From Syntrophaceae bacterium (GTDB taxonomy: Bacteria; Desulfobacterota; SM23-61), in contig PMCE01000331.1 of assembly GCA_003154025.1 (NCBI GenBank), forward strand, positions 25,368 to 40,585: DNA of 15,218 bases, read 5' to 3'. Position numbers and translations under genes: made by a program. The notes under the pieces are model-generated. The model ran no database searches. It was not told the DNA's origin and saw nothing but the letters and a program-made list of their open reading frames with translations. Of the stretch, positions 7,168 through 14,141 are shown piece after piece; positions within the stretch are counted from its first letter, which is position 1; every line of letters starts with the position of its first letter.

Positions 7168-8523
7168 GTGAACCGGACCAAGATCCTCATCATGGGCGCA
7201 GCAGGGAGGGACTTTCATAATTTTCAGGTCTGCTTCCGGGATGATCCATCCGTTGAAGTGGTCGCTTTCACCGCAACGCAGATTCCCGGGATCGAGAACC
7301 GCGTATTCCCGCCGGAACTGGCCGGCTCCCTGTATCCCCGGGGGATTCCCATCCATCCGGAAGAAGAGCTTCCCGAAATCATTAAGTCTCAGGGAATCCA
7401 GCAGGTGGTCTTCGCCTACAGCGACATTGCCCACACGGACTTGATGCACAAAGCCTCCCGGGTTCTGTCCTTGGGGACTGACTTTGTCCTCCTGGGCCCG
7501 GATCGAACCATGTTGAAATCCTCCGTTCCGGTGATCTCGGTCTGCGCGGTCCGGACCGGCAGTGGCAAGAGCGGGGTCACCGAAAAGATCTGGGAGATTC
7601 TGGAGTCGAAAGGAATCCGCTCCGTCGTCGTCCGCCATCCCATGCCCTACTGTGACTTAAATCGAATGCGGGTGGAGCGTTTTGCCACCTTGGAAGACCT
7701 GGACCTGTATCTCTGCACCGTGGAGGAGCGGGAGGAGTATGAACACCTGGTCCTGAAGGGGATCACCGTCTATGCCGGGGTGGATTACGAGGCGATTTTG
7801 CGGGCGGCGGAAAAAGAAGCCCAGGTGATCCTATGGGACGGAGGGAACAATGATTTCTCTTTCTACCGGCCCGACCTGGAAATCGTGATCCTGGACCCCC
7901 ACCGCCCGGGGCACGAACGCTTGTACCACCCGGGAGAGGTGAATTTCCTACGAGCCCAGGTCCTGATCATCAACAAAGTGGACAGCGCTTCTAAGGAAGC
8001 CATGGACCGTCTCCGGGCTTCGATTGCCGAGATGAACCCCCGGGCCGTCGTCGTGCAGACAGCCTCCCGGATTTACGTGGAGGGAGCAGAGAGGATAAAA
8101 GGAAAGCGCGTCCTGGTGGTGGAAGACGGCCCAACCGTTACCCATGGGGGGATGGCCTATGGCGCGGGGGCCCTGGCTGCCCGCCAGCACGGTGCGGCGG
8201 AAGTGGTCGATCCGCGGCCTTTTGCCGTCGGCTCCCTCAAGGCCGTTTTTGAAGCCTATCCTCATTTGACCCAGGTCCTGCCGGCCGAAGGCTACTTTCC
8301 CACACAGTTGAAAGACCTGGAAGCCACCATCCAGGGGACTCCCTGCGACCTGGTCCTCGTCGCCACCCCCATCGACCTGTCCCGCCTGATCAAAATTTCC
8401 CAGCCGGTGCTGCGGGTTTCCTACCGCATAGAGGATCGGGGAGAGCCCACCCTCGACCAGGTTATTGGAGAGTTCATTCGGGACCACATTCCTCCTACTC
8501 TCCCCCCTCGACAGAAAAAGTAA
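7168..8523 (+). CDS. Cyclic 2,3-diphosphoglycerate synthetase-like P-loop NTPase
   Basis: 451 residues from a GTG at 7168 with GGGAGGT five bases upstream. The N-terminus, MNRTKILIMGAAGRDFHNF, is a Rossmann-like strand-loop followed by ENRVFPPELAGSLYPRGIPI. A P-loop-like TGSGKSG lies at 130-136; the first Walker A glycine is replaced by Val. DGGNNDFSFYRPDLEIVILDPHRPGHE (about 228-254) and an NKVD motif at 269-272 follow, the latter like the guanine-specificity motif of GTPases. This order is that of the predicted-GTPase/cyclic 2,3-diphosphoglycerate synthetase family, which in methanogens makes the thermoprotectant cDPG from 2,3-BPG and ATP. Bacterial members are of unproven function, so cDPG synthesis should not be assumed. 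No signal peptide, so cytoplasmic. It stands alone, converging on the M23 gene. Confidence 0.85.
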   Translation: MNRTKILIMGAAGRDFHNFQVCFRDDPSVEVVAFTATQIPGIENRVFPPELAGSLYPRGIPIHPEEELPEIIKSQGIQQVVFAYSDIAHTDLMHKASRVLSLGTDFVLLGPDRTMLKSSVPVISVCAVRTGSGKSGVTEKIWEILESKGIRSVVVRHPMPYCDLNRMRVERFATLEDLDLYLCTVEEREEYEHLVLKGITVYAGVDYEAILRAAEKEAQVILWDGGNNDFSFYRPDLEIVILDPHRPGHERLYHPGEVNFLRAQVLIINKVDSASKEAMDRLRASIAEMNPRAVVVQTASRIYVEGAERIKGKRVLVVEDGPTVTHGGMAYGAGALAARQHGAAEVVDPRPFAVGSLKAVFEAYPHLTQVLPAEGYFPTQLKDLEATIQGTPCDLVLVATPIDLSRLIKISQPVLRVSYRIEDRGEPTLDQVIGEFIRDHIPPTLPPRQKK

Positions 8524-8526
8524 GGG

Positions 8527-8541
8527 TGGATGTTCCATCCA
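8527..8541. other. Small hairpin after the cDPGS-like gene
   Basis: TGGATG and CATCCA form a perfect 6-bp stem with a TTC loop, starting four bases after the stop codon. There is no T-run, so it is not a convincing intrinsic terminator; it may only protect the mRNA end. Confidence 0.3.
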
Positions 8542-8663
8542 GTAGAGGCAATTCATTTGCGACCCCGAGTTTTCAATCGGCCTCAAAAATTCCCCGAAAT
8601 CCTTATCCGTTTTATGGGAAGCATCCGTTTGCCCGAATTGATTTTCGTCGGGATATGTTTGGA

Positions 8664-9629
8664 TCACTTAAAGAATAAACTGTTCTTAACAGGATTCTTC
8701 CCATCAAAAATGATGGGAACGCCCTCCCACGACCAGATGGAACCTTCGGCCGCTTTCATGGCTTGAATGTGGATATGGGGCTGGTCGGCCAATCCCGAAC
8801 TCCCCACCTTCCCGATGACATCGCCGGATTTTACGGAATCCCCGACTTTAACGGGAATGCTGCCCTTATGCATATGACCCAGGATGACGCAAACGTCGCC
8901 TCTTATAATCGCCACGCGATTCCCCACGTTATAGGGATAATGACCGGTCCAAGGCATCTCATCGCGCAATCCGTCGACTACCTCCACCACTTTCCCGTCG
9001 GAGGGGGAAAGAATATCTTGCTGGTAAATTTCATAACTCTCCAATTCGTATGGAAGCCAGCCTTTTGAAGACATCCCCAGCATATTGAATTTTTCAATAT
9101 CAACGGCATATTTCATCGCCAGATTTGTCTTGGCCCCCTGGTGCATTGAGGACAGGTAATGATAATTCATGAGCGGACTTGCTTTCCCATTTCCACCCCA
9201 ATAGGGTGAATATACGCCGTTCTTGAAGGGAAATGAAAGGTCCACGGGCTTGGTATCGTAAGAATATGCACCCACTGCGCCGGCAGTTAAATATACGAAG
9301 AGGATGGATAAAGCGGATTCGGAGCCGGCCAAAATCCAATTTCCCGCATGCATTTTTGTAAAAGATGGTAACCCCCGGATTTTCGAATAGGAGGATTTCC
9401 CAGCAAGGACAAAAAGCACGGGCCAAACATATCTCAAGTAGAACCCGGCAAAGCTCCAGAAGCCGATGAAGTAAATGAGTAAAAAGCAGGTTGCACCCAA
9501 GACGGTCTTTCCCAACCAGCCAAATTTCGACCTGCTTTTCCCCGCCCAAAGCCAAATGTTTAAGGCCAAGGGAATAATATAATGAATCGATAATACAACC
9601 ATTAACGGGATACTACGACTCGGGAACAT
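8664..9629 (-). CDS. Membrane-anchored M23-type (LytM) peptidase-like protein
   Basis: 321 residues; ATG at 9629 with AGGAGA six bases upstream. The N-terminal third is hydrophobic, with probable membrane helices near 7-28, 41-62, 64-77 and 98-121. The C-terminal half is a lysostaphin/LytM beta-sandwich: YAVDI with Asp177, DILSPSDGKVVEVVDG at 205-220, H252-M-H254 followed by VKVGDSVKSGDVIGKVGSSG (260-279), and H285-I-H287. In canonical M23 enzymes the first zinc ligand is His in HxxxD; here the corresponding position is Lys173 (KYAVD), as in a subgroup with (Q/K)(R/K)YAxD, so catalytic activity is uncertain. Two 60-base lines of the gene that I counted are 47% GC against 57% in one line of the preceding gene, which may mean later acquisition. 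It converges with the cDPGS-like gene. Confidence 0.85.
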   Translation of the reverse strand: MFPSRSIPLMVVLSIHYIIPLALNIWLWAGKSRSKFGWLGKTVLGATCFLLIYFIGFWSFAGFYLRYVWPVLFVLAGKSSYSKIRGLPSFTKMHAGNWILAGSESALSILFVYLTAGAVGAYSYDTKPVDLSFPFKNGVYSPYWGGNGKASPLMNYHYLSSMHQGAKTNLAMKYAVDIEKFNMLGMSSKGWLPYELESYEIYQQDILSPSDGKVVEVVDGLRDEMPWTGHYPYNVGNRVAIIRGDVCVILGHMHKGSIPVKVGDSVKSGDVIGKVGSSGLADQPHIHIQAMKAAEGSIWSWEGVPIIFDGKNPVKNSLFFK

Positions 9630-9795
9630 TTCAATCTCCTATGAATATTACTCTGGTAAATAACCCTACCGTCCGAATTTTATGAATTTGGCACTGCTTT
9701 TTTGTATGAGAATGATCATAACCTACACACTACAAGTTGGGAGTTGGAACCACTAAGACCGGCTGGGCGTGATGCACAACCGCAAAATGGCCAAA

Positions 9796-9864
9796 CAGGG
9801 CGATTGCCCCTGCTATTGGTTACCCTGCGGCGTAGCCTTTGTAAGGGCGGTTCGCGAACCGCCC
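9796..9864. repeat. REP-like palindromic pair
   Basis: Two hairpins 32 bases apart: CAGGGC-GATT-GCCCCTG (9796-9812, one bulge) and a perfect palindrome, GGGCGGTTCGCGAACCGCCC (9845-9864). Both share the GGGC(G)/GCCC base seen in many intergenic repeats of REP type, and in the hairpin at 14012-14043. Confidence 0.55.
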
Positions 9865-9938
9865 CCGCATCGTGCCCGGAGGATTTAGGTGATATTTCCT
9901 TCTTGCCGACATATTGATAGCAGTTTGGTGCTGGACGC

Positions 9939-9983
9939 AAAAAAGGATCGGAGTTGGCAGGGGGCAGGGCGCGGGTCGATCCT
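9939..9983 (-). terminator. Intrinsic terminator of the radical SAM gene
   Basis: On the minus strand AGGATCG (rc of 9977-9983) pairs with CGATCCT (rc of 9944-9950) and is followed by six T residues (rc of 9939-9944). The loop is long, about 26 bases. The structure begins five bases after the stop codon at 9989, as expected for a true terminator. Confidence 0.6.
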
Positions 9984-9988
9984 CGGTT

Positions 9989-11587
9989 TCAATGGGGAAG
10001 GTTTTCTATTTTGTTCATGACCCGGTTGAGGGTGGTGGAGAACTGTTTATGCTTCCTGGCCACATCTTTCTGCAGGGCCTTTGCCGCCAAAATATCGGCG
10101 AGGGATCGATCGCAATCGAAGATAGAAATCATCTTCCCTGCCGTGTCCACAAAGTAGAGATTACTCCGGGCGATGATCTCTCGGGTTTCCCGTTCCAGCG
10201 CGAGAAATCGGGAATTTACGGGAAAATACTTTCGATACAAGGACAGGAAGTATCGCGCCCAACGGGCCAGGTTCAGGAGCCCGTCGTGATCCCCGATCCA
10301 GTCCCCGAAACTTTCCGCCATGAGGCCATACAGGGAATTCAGCCTTTTATCGAGAAAGTCATAATCCTGGTTTCCCGCTTCCCCTTTCAACCGGCCTTCC
10401 GCCTCTAACACCTTTTCGACCTGGGTCTCCGCGTAAGGAAGCATTTTGCAGAAAGTGATCGGCGAAGCGCCATCCCCGCTCAATCTCTTGAGAAAGGCCA
10501 GGTTATCCCGGACTGTCTGGAAGGTACTCGACGGGTCGAAAAGCATGAACCCGTAATCGAAAAGGATCCCGAGTTCCTTTAAGGTCGAAGCCGCCTTCAG
10601 GTTCGTATCTACGGTGATCCGTTTCTTCATCAAACGCAGTCCTTCATCGGTCCCGGATTCGATGCCAAGGTATACCAGAAAGAGCCCATGATCTTTCAGG
10701 AGGGTGAAGGTTTCCCGGTCCACTTCGTCGGGCCGGCAGTTGATTTTCCACAGGATCGTGCGGTGCAGTTCCTTTTCCTCCAACAAACGACAGAACTCTC
10801 GGACCCACTCCTTCTTCCTATAGGTCACCGGAAAATCGTCGTCTTGAAACATGAATATGGAGCAATCCTTTTCCCGGTGGAGGAGTTCCATCTCCCGCAC
10901 CACCATTTCCGGACGGCGAAGGCGTTTTACCGGACCGGGGGGAGCGGAGTAGAATTCCCGTATGCTGCAGAAGGAGCAGTGGTTGACGCACCCCCGCCCG
11001 GCAAGCAGAGTGGCGTATTTCTTGCCGAAAGCATACTCTCCCAGTGGCAGGCGTACGGGTGGAGAAAAATCGTCAAGGTCGGGTACGAGCGGGCGAAGGG
11101 GGCGGACCATATGAGTCCCATTTTCCCGGTAGGCAATCCCCGCGGTCTTTTTCCAATTCCGCCCGGCGGCAAGGGCCTGCACCAGTTTGAGGAAGGTTAT
11201 TTCCCCTTCAAAGAGCACGACCGAGTCCAGTTCGGGGAGATAGTCCAGAAGCTCTCGATGACGAAGGCTCGGATAATGGCCCCCGGCGCAGAAATGGCAC
11301 GATATGCCGTTATCCCGGAGATAGGAAAGGAGGTCTTTAAACCTGTCGATGTGGTGCTGAAAGATGATCGAAAACCCGACGGCGATCGGGTCAAGACGGA
11401 GGAGATTGGCCAATATGGCCTCTTCACCCACTCGAAAGTCAATAATCCGGAACTCAAACCCCGCATCGAGCAAAGCCGATGCTATGTATCCGATCCCCAG
11501 GTTGTCCTGTTCTTCGAAAGCGACCAATACGACCGGCTTATCAAGAGTCAAGGGGCGGCTGGGTCTTCGACCTCTCTGCAATGCCAT
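9989..11587 (-). CDS. B12-binding-domain radical SAM enzyme, substrate unknown
   Basis: 532 residues. The N-terminal part (about 18-145) is a cobalamin-binding-type Rossmann domain: VVLVAFEEQDNLGIGYIASALLDAG, then FCAGGHYPSLRHRELLDYLP and LFEGEITFLKLVQAL, the pattern of the BchE/P-methylase-like class; like many members it lacks the DxHxxG base-off motif. The radical SAM core follows, with C200-x3-C204-x2-C207 (GCVNHCSFC) for the [4Fe-4S] cluster, FMFQDDDF near 245-252 and VYLGIESGTDEGL near 305-317. The 150-residue tail matches nothing I recognise. Such enzymes carry out methylations, cyclisations or modifications of lipids, cofactors and peptides. The ATG at 11587 is only one base from GGAAGGA; a TTG two codons later has better spacing, so the exact start is uncertain. 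Its upstream neighbour is the 86-residue protein gene, 216 bases away on the same strand. Confidence 0.9.
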   Translation of the reverse strand: MALQRGRRPSRPLTLDKPVVLVAFEEQDNLGIGYIASALLDAGFEFRIIDFRVGEEAILANLLRLDPIAVGFSIIFQHHIDRFKDLLSYLRDNGISCHFCAGGHYPSLRHRELLDYLPELDSVVLFEGEITFLKLVQALAAGRNWKKTAGIAYRENGTHMVRPLRPLVPDLDDFSPPVRLPLGEYAFGKKYATLLAGRGCVNHCSFCSIREFYSAPPGPVKRLRRPEMVVREMELLHREKDCSIFMFQDDDFPVTYRKKEWVREFCRLLEEKELHRTILWKINCRPDEVDRETFTLLKDHGLFLVYLGIESGTDEGLRLMKKRITVDTNLKAASTLKELGILFDYGFMLFDPSSTFQTVRDNLAFLKRLSGDGASPITFCKMLPYAETQVEKVLEAEGRLKGEAGNQDYDFLDKRLNSLYGLMAESFGDWIGDHDGLLNLARWARYFLSLYRKYFPVNSRFLALERETREIIARSNLYFVDTAGKMISIFDCDRSLADILAAKALQKDVARKHKQFSTTLNRVMNKIENLPH

Positions 11588-11742
11588 TCCTTCCAGGCTC
11601 CATTCCCGCTGAGCTCAGGATTAGGGCCCTCGCAACGGAGGGGACCTAGTGCGGGTTTGAGGAATTCTTCGGTTCGTTTACTCAAAGGTTTCAGCAGGCG
11701 GTTCTCGGGAATGGAAGGGGCAGGCCGAGTTCGTTTTCCGCC

Positions 11743-11760
11743 GCTGAAGGAAGCTTCAGC
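11743..11760. other. Hairpin between the small-protein and radical SAM genes
   Basis: GCTGAAG (11743-11749) and CTTCAGC (11754-11760) form a perfect 7-bp stem with a 4-base loop. No T-run follows on either strand. On the minus strand it lies between the two genes and could be an mRNA processing or stability element, or a weak transcription barrier. Confidence 0.35.
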
Positions 11761-11803
11761 CGAATCCAATTTCTATCCTTATCTTTTTGGCGGGAGAAGG
11801 TTG

Positions 11804-12064
11804 CTACCGGGCCGCCTTGGCAAGTTCCGCTGATGTTGCTGCCAAGGCCTCTGCTTCGGCCTTCTTCATTTGTGCTTCCAGTCCTGCCACCTTGGCCCGG
11901 TAATCAACATTGATTCTGGCAATATTGATCACCGTCTGGTCTTTCAACCGGCTCAGAATCGCCGGATCGACGGCCCAGAGGATTTTGTAGATCTTTTCCA
12001 GAGCGGGGTTTAGAACAAAAGCCTCCGCACTCATGTCTGGCAACTTGAAATCTTTCGCTGGCAT
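11804..12064 (-). CDS. 86-residue protein of unknown family, strongly expressed candidate
   Basis: I do not recognise this protein. The ATG at 12064 has GGAGG six bases upstream, a strong site. An alternative ATG at 12118 would add 18 residues with a weaker AGGA site. The protein starts MPAKDFKLPDMSAEAFVL and has a likely helix around LEKIYKILWAVDPAILSRL. Its last 30 residues are an Ala/Glu/Lys/Gln-rich helix (VAGLEAQMKKAEAEALAATS and on to the end) with coiled-coil character. It has no Cys, no signal peptide and no membrane segment, so it is probably a soluble helical cytoplasmic protein. A near-perfect sigma70 promoter at 12153-12181 suggests high expression. Phasin-like or structural roles would fit the composition, but that is only a guess. 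The radical SAM gene follows it on the same strand. Confidence 0.75.
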   Translation of the reverse strand: MPAKDFKLPDMSAEAFVLNPALEKIYKILWAVDPAILSRLKDQTVINIARINVDYRAKVAGLEAQMKKAEAEALAATSAELAKAAR

Positions 12065-12152
12065 TTTTAACCTCCGTTTGATCATTGGGCCTGCCCCCAA
12101 GCATTCCCCAAGGCTCATTTTCCTTTTTTTGAAGAAAAAAGCTCCTACATTC

Positions 12153-12181
12153 ATATTAGGAGATATAACAAATACCGTCAA
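12153..12181 (-). promoter_or_regulatory. Near-consensus sigma70 promoter of the 86-residue protein gene
   Basis: On the minus strand TTGACG (12176-12181), a 17-base spacer, and TAATAT (12153-12158). The surrounding line 12121-12180 is only 30% GC by my count. Transcription would begin near 12146, giving a leader of about 80 bases that includes the A/T hairpin CTTTTTT-CTTC-AAAAAAG just before the alternative ATG at 12118. Confidence 0.75.
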
Positions 12182-12214
12182 TACGTTTAAAACTCTATTT
12201 TTTGTAGATGCAAT

Positions 12215-12231
12215 AATCGTGGAAAACGATT
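12215..12231. promoter_or_regulatory. Inverted repeat upstream of the small-protein promoter, possible operator
   Basis: AATCGT (12215-12220) and ACGATT (12226-12231) form a perfect inverted repeat with a 5-base centre. It lies about 33 bases upstream of the -35 box of the promoter at 12153-12181, a position fitting an activator site. No known regulator is assigned. Confidence 0.3.
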
Positions 12232-12304
12232 CCATTCGAACAAAAAATGGTCTAAAAGGAATTTTGTCTCTAAGGGAAAAAAGGTGGTATTGCTCTAGGT
12301 CTTA

Positions 12305-12538
12305 GCATTCACGACGTGAGGCCGCGTCCTAAAGGGGACCGAGGTCGAGACTCACGGCACCATCGGCTGGGACACCGGGAAGGAAGAATTATGGCTCGGC
12401 GCGACGAGAGGGCGCCGGAATTCCAATCCCCGCAGGGGATCGGGAAAGGGGGTCAACCGTCATGGTGAGAGAGGATTTGCAGGCCACGGGGATGGGTCAA
12501 ATTGAAAGAACACTGCAGCACGGCATCACTGCCGCATG
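12305..12538. other. GC-rich, hairpin-rich stretch without a recognised gene
   Basis: Between the AT-rich promoter region and the end of the lytic transglycosylase gene the composition changes to GC-rich. Visible pairings are GTGAG (12316-12320) with CTCAC (12351-12355), CGGCGC (12397-12402) with GCGCCG (12412-12417), ATCCCC (12426-12431) with GGGGAT (12435-12440), and CGGCA/TGCCG (12520-12533). Only tiny ORFs exist. It could be a structured RNA, a decayed mobile element or intron remnant, or a repeat; nothing in it lets me choose. Confidence 0.35.
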
Positions 12539-13513
12539 TTATTTCTTTCGAGGTTTATCCTTGAGTTTTTCGGCCACGGCCAGAATGGTGTTCGTGTAAA
12601 CCACGCTGTGATTATACGCGTAGATCGCCTTATGCTGGCCGGACCTATCCATCTGACAGCCCCATCCGTGTTCACGAAGGTAATTCGCGATGCTGTAGAG
12701 GGCGTCCGCCTTTACAAAAAGGTCGATGCGTCCATCGTTGTCCGCATCCACTCCGTAGGTCAAGGCATTGGTGGGCATGAACTGGCAAATCCCGATGGCC
12801 CCGTAAATGGATCCCGGAAGAGTCAGGGGATCGAAACCGGTGTATGCGGCGTAGAGGATAAGAGCTTGAAGCTCCGAGTAAGCCCAATCGGCTTTCTGCC
12901 GGCAGATGGTTCGGGCATATTCTTCATTCTTCGAATTGACCAGCTTTTTGGGGAGGTAAGGACGGATGGTTTCCAAATCCATGCATAAAGCCATGCTGGC
13001 CAGGGAATTAAACGCCCCTCTCCCGCCCAGGAACTCACCGAGACGGGTTTCTACCAACAAGATGGATACGATAATTTCTTTGGGGATGCAGTACTGAATG
13101 CTGACCCTCTCCAGCAGGTCTTTATTCTCCTGAAGATAGGAACGGGCCTGGGCAATCATCTTCTCCTTCAAGGGTCCTTTGTAAACGGCTTTGGATTGGA
13201 AAGAAGGAACAATCGCCGGCTTCCGGGCTTGGTTCTTGATCAGGGTTTCCATTTTGCTGGACATGGCCCTGGGCTCGAACTGGACTTCCGGACGGGAGAA
13301 GAGATACCGGATCCCCAACCCGTCGAAGCCGTCTGCCACCAGGCGGTCAATGAGCGGAGACCAGTCCCCCGCGGCTGGCTGGGGGGAAAGGAGGAGGGGA
13401 AAAAGAAGAATAATCAGAAGGAGAAGGAGCCGGATCTTCCGGGGACCCGACGCGACCATCTTCGGTTTTTGCCGGAAGACTTGTAAGGTCGAGGAGCTCA
13501 AAGGATATTTCAA
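12539..13513 (-). CDS. MltB-type (GH103) lytic murein transglycosylase
   Basis: 324 residues from a TTG at 13513 with AGGA seven bases upstream; an ATG at 13459 would remove 18 residues but has a poor ribosome binding site. A hydrophobic segment (28-44) ending in PQPAAGDW is a signal peptide without a lipobox Cys, so unlike E. coli MltB this form is probably soluble periplasmic or anchored by the uncleaved segment. The catalytic domain has Glu155 in LLVETRLGEFLGGRGAFNSL, the position of the MltB general acid, then WAYSELQALILYA, GSIYGAIGICQFMP (234-247), and DADNDGRIDLF (256-266), an EF-hand-like calcium loop found in this family. It cleaves peptidoglycan between MurNAc and GlcNAc, forming 1,6-anhydroMurNAc ends. 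It has its own promoter at 13642-13669 and no close operon partner. Confidence 0.92.
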   Translation of the reverse strand: MKYPLSSSTLQVFRQKPKMVASGPRKIRLLLLLIILLFPLLLSPQPAAGDWSPLIDRLVADGFDGLGIRYLFSRPEVQFEPRAMSSKMETLIKNQARKPAIVPSFQSKAVYKGPLKEKMIAQARSYLQENKDLLERVSIQYCIPKEIIVSILLVETRLGEFLGGRGAFNSLASMALCMDLETIRPYLPKKLVNSKNEEYARTICRQKADWAYSELQALILYAAYTGFDPLTLPGSIYGAIGICQFMPTNALTYGVDADNDGRIDLFVKADALYSIANYLREHGWGCQMDRSGQHKAIYAYNHSVVYTNTILAVAEKLKDKPRKK

Positions 13514-13641
13514 TTTGGAATCCTAATCAACACCGGTGACAGTCTCCAAATTTTGATGCGAAAAACATGCCAGCCCGGACGGCGCTCGATATTCGATAAA
13601 TTACCCCCACTCTAGAGCCCAGGCCGCGAAAAAGGTAAATC

Positions 13642-13669
13642 ATCTTATCCAAAAAGAAAGAAAAATCAA
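13642..13669 (-). promoter_or_regulatory. Sigma70-like promoter of the lytic transglycosylase gene
   Basis: On the minus strand TTGATT (13664-13669), a 16-base spacer and TAAGAT (13642-13647). The transcript would start about 120 bases before the TTG start at 13513. The spacer is pyrimidine-rich, and the boxes match the consensus at 4/6 and 5/6 positions. Confidence 0.55.
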
Positions 13670-13808
13670 GAGAATTTCGTCACGGGAGGGATGAGCGAGG
13701 TCAAAAAGAGAGCGGGAGGGTCGTAGGATTTGACATGTCCGGATCCCCCGCGCCTAAACACCATGTGGTTAACGGCCAATTCAGTAATTTATGGAATCCT
13801 TGTTTTTC

Positions 13809-13836
13809 AATCGCTAATCCACAATCCGAAATCTGC
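13809..13836. repeat. Degenerate 7-bp tandem repeat AATCNNN
   Basis: Four consecutive heptamers, AATCGCT, AATCCAC, AATCCGA and AATCTGC, with a trailing AAAT. The period of 7 is the same as in the array between glcE and glcF, but the unit sequence differs. Confidence 0.5.
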
Positions 13837-13902
13837 AAATATTTTTGCCCTTGCCCACTTTCGGTAAATCGGATGAAAGTAAAGGTCTTGGAGGCTCTCT
13901 CA

Positions 13903-14141
13903 GGCCCGGGGTCAAGGGCGTTGCCCGCAGAAACCATGAGGCGGCTTCCATTCCCTGGCCCGGTCGGGCCAATCGGCATGGGGTCCCCGCGACGGTTCGC
14001 GATCCTGGTAGGGGCGATCACGCGAAGCGCGTGACGGTCGCCCGATGGGTCCGCCTCGCCCTGCGGAAGCAGGCCTGAGCCTCCCGGAAAAGGGCTTACC
14101 CGGCCGATGCTTTCTGCGGGCAAGGGCCTTGACCCCGGGCC
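13903..14141. repeat. 239-bp element bounded by 35-nt inverted repeats (MITE-like or large cruciform)
   Basis: Left arm 13903-13937 and right arm 14107-14141 are inverted copies matching at 32 of 35 positions (mismatches at arm positions 16, 18 and 32); both outer ends read GGCCCGGGGTCAAGG. The 169-base interior contains further hairpins: TGGCCC-GGTC-GGGCCA, CGCGA-CGGT-TCGCG, the REP-like hairpin at 14012-14043, and CCTGC-GGAA-GCAGG. I see no clear target-site duplication and no transposase. A non-autonomous mobile element, a structured RNA or a protein-binding cruciform would all fit. Confidence 0.65.
14012..14043. repeat. REP-like hairpin inside the inverted-repeat element
   Basis: Outer stem GGGCGA (14012-14017) with TCGCCC (14038-14043); inner perfect stem TCACGCG (14018-14024) with CGCGTGA (14028-14034) and loop AAG; CGG is bulged at 14035-14037. 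The GGGCG/CGCCC base resembles the palindrome at 9845-9864. Confidence 0.55.

Larger units (their letters stand above)
9630..9988. other. Intergenic stretch with REP-like palindromes and a terminator
   Basis: No credible gene lies in these 359 bases between two minus-strand genes. It holds a CAGGGC/GCCCCTG hairpin (9796-9812), a perfect 20-bp palindrome (9845-9864) and the terminator of the radical SAM gene (9939-9983). The part nearest the M23 gene is AT-rich, but I found no convincing promoter for that gene. Confidence 0.5.

Noticed and set aside
10688..11833. 381-codon open frame on the plus strand opposite the radical SAM gene
   Set aside because: Antisense to a protein with an intact CxxxCxxC cluster and a matching terminator; composition is not that of a real protein.
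12065..12235. In-frame N-terminal extension of the 86-residue protein up to 12235
   Set aside because: The most upstream start lies before the promoter's -35 box at 12181, so it could not be on the transcript. The ATG at 12118 remains a weaker alternative.
13701..14123. 140-codon open frame on the minus strand across the inverted-repeat element
   Set aside because: Pro/Gly/Arg-rich, no ribosome binding site, runs through tandem repeats and palindromes; better explained by the GC-rich repeat.
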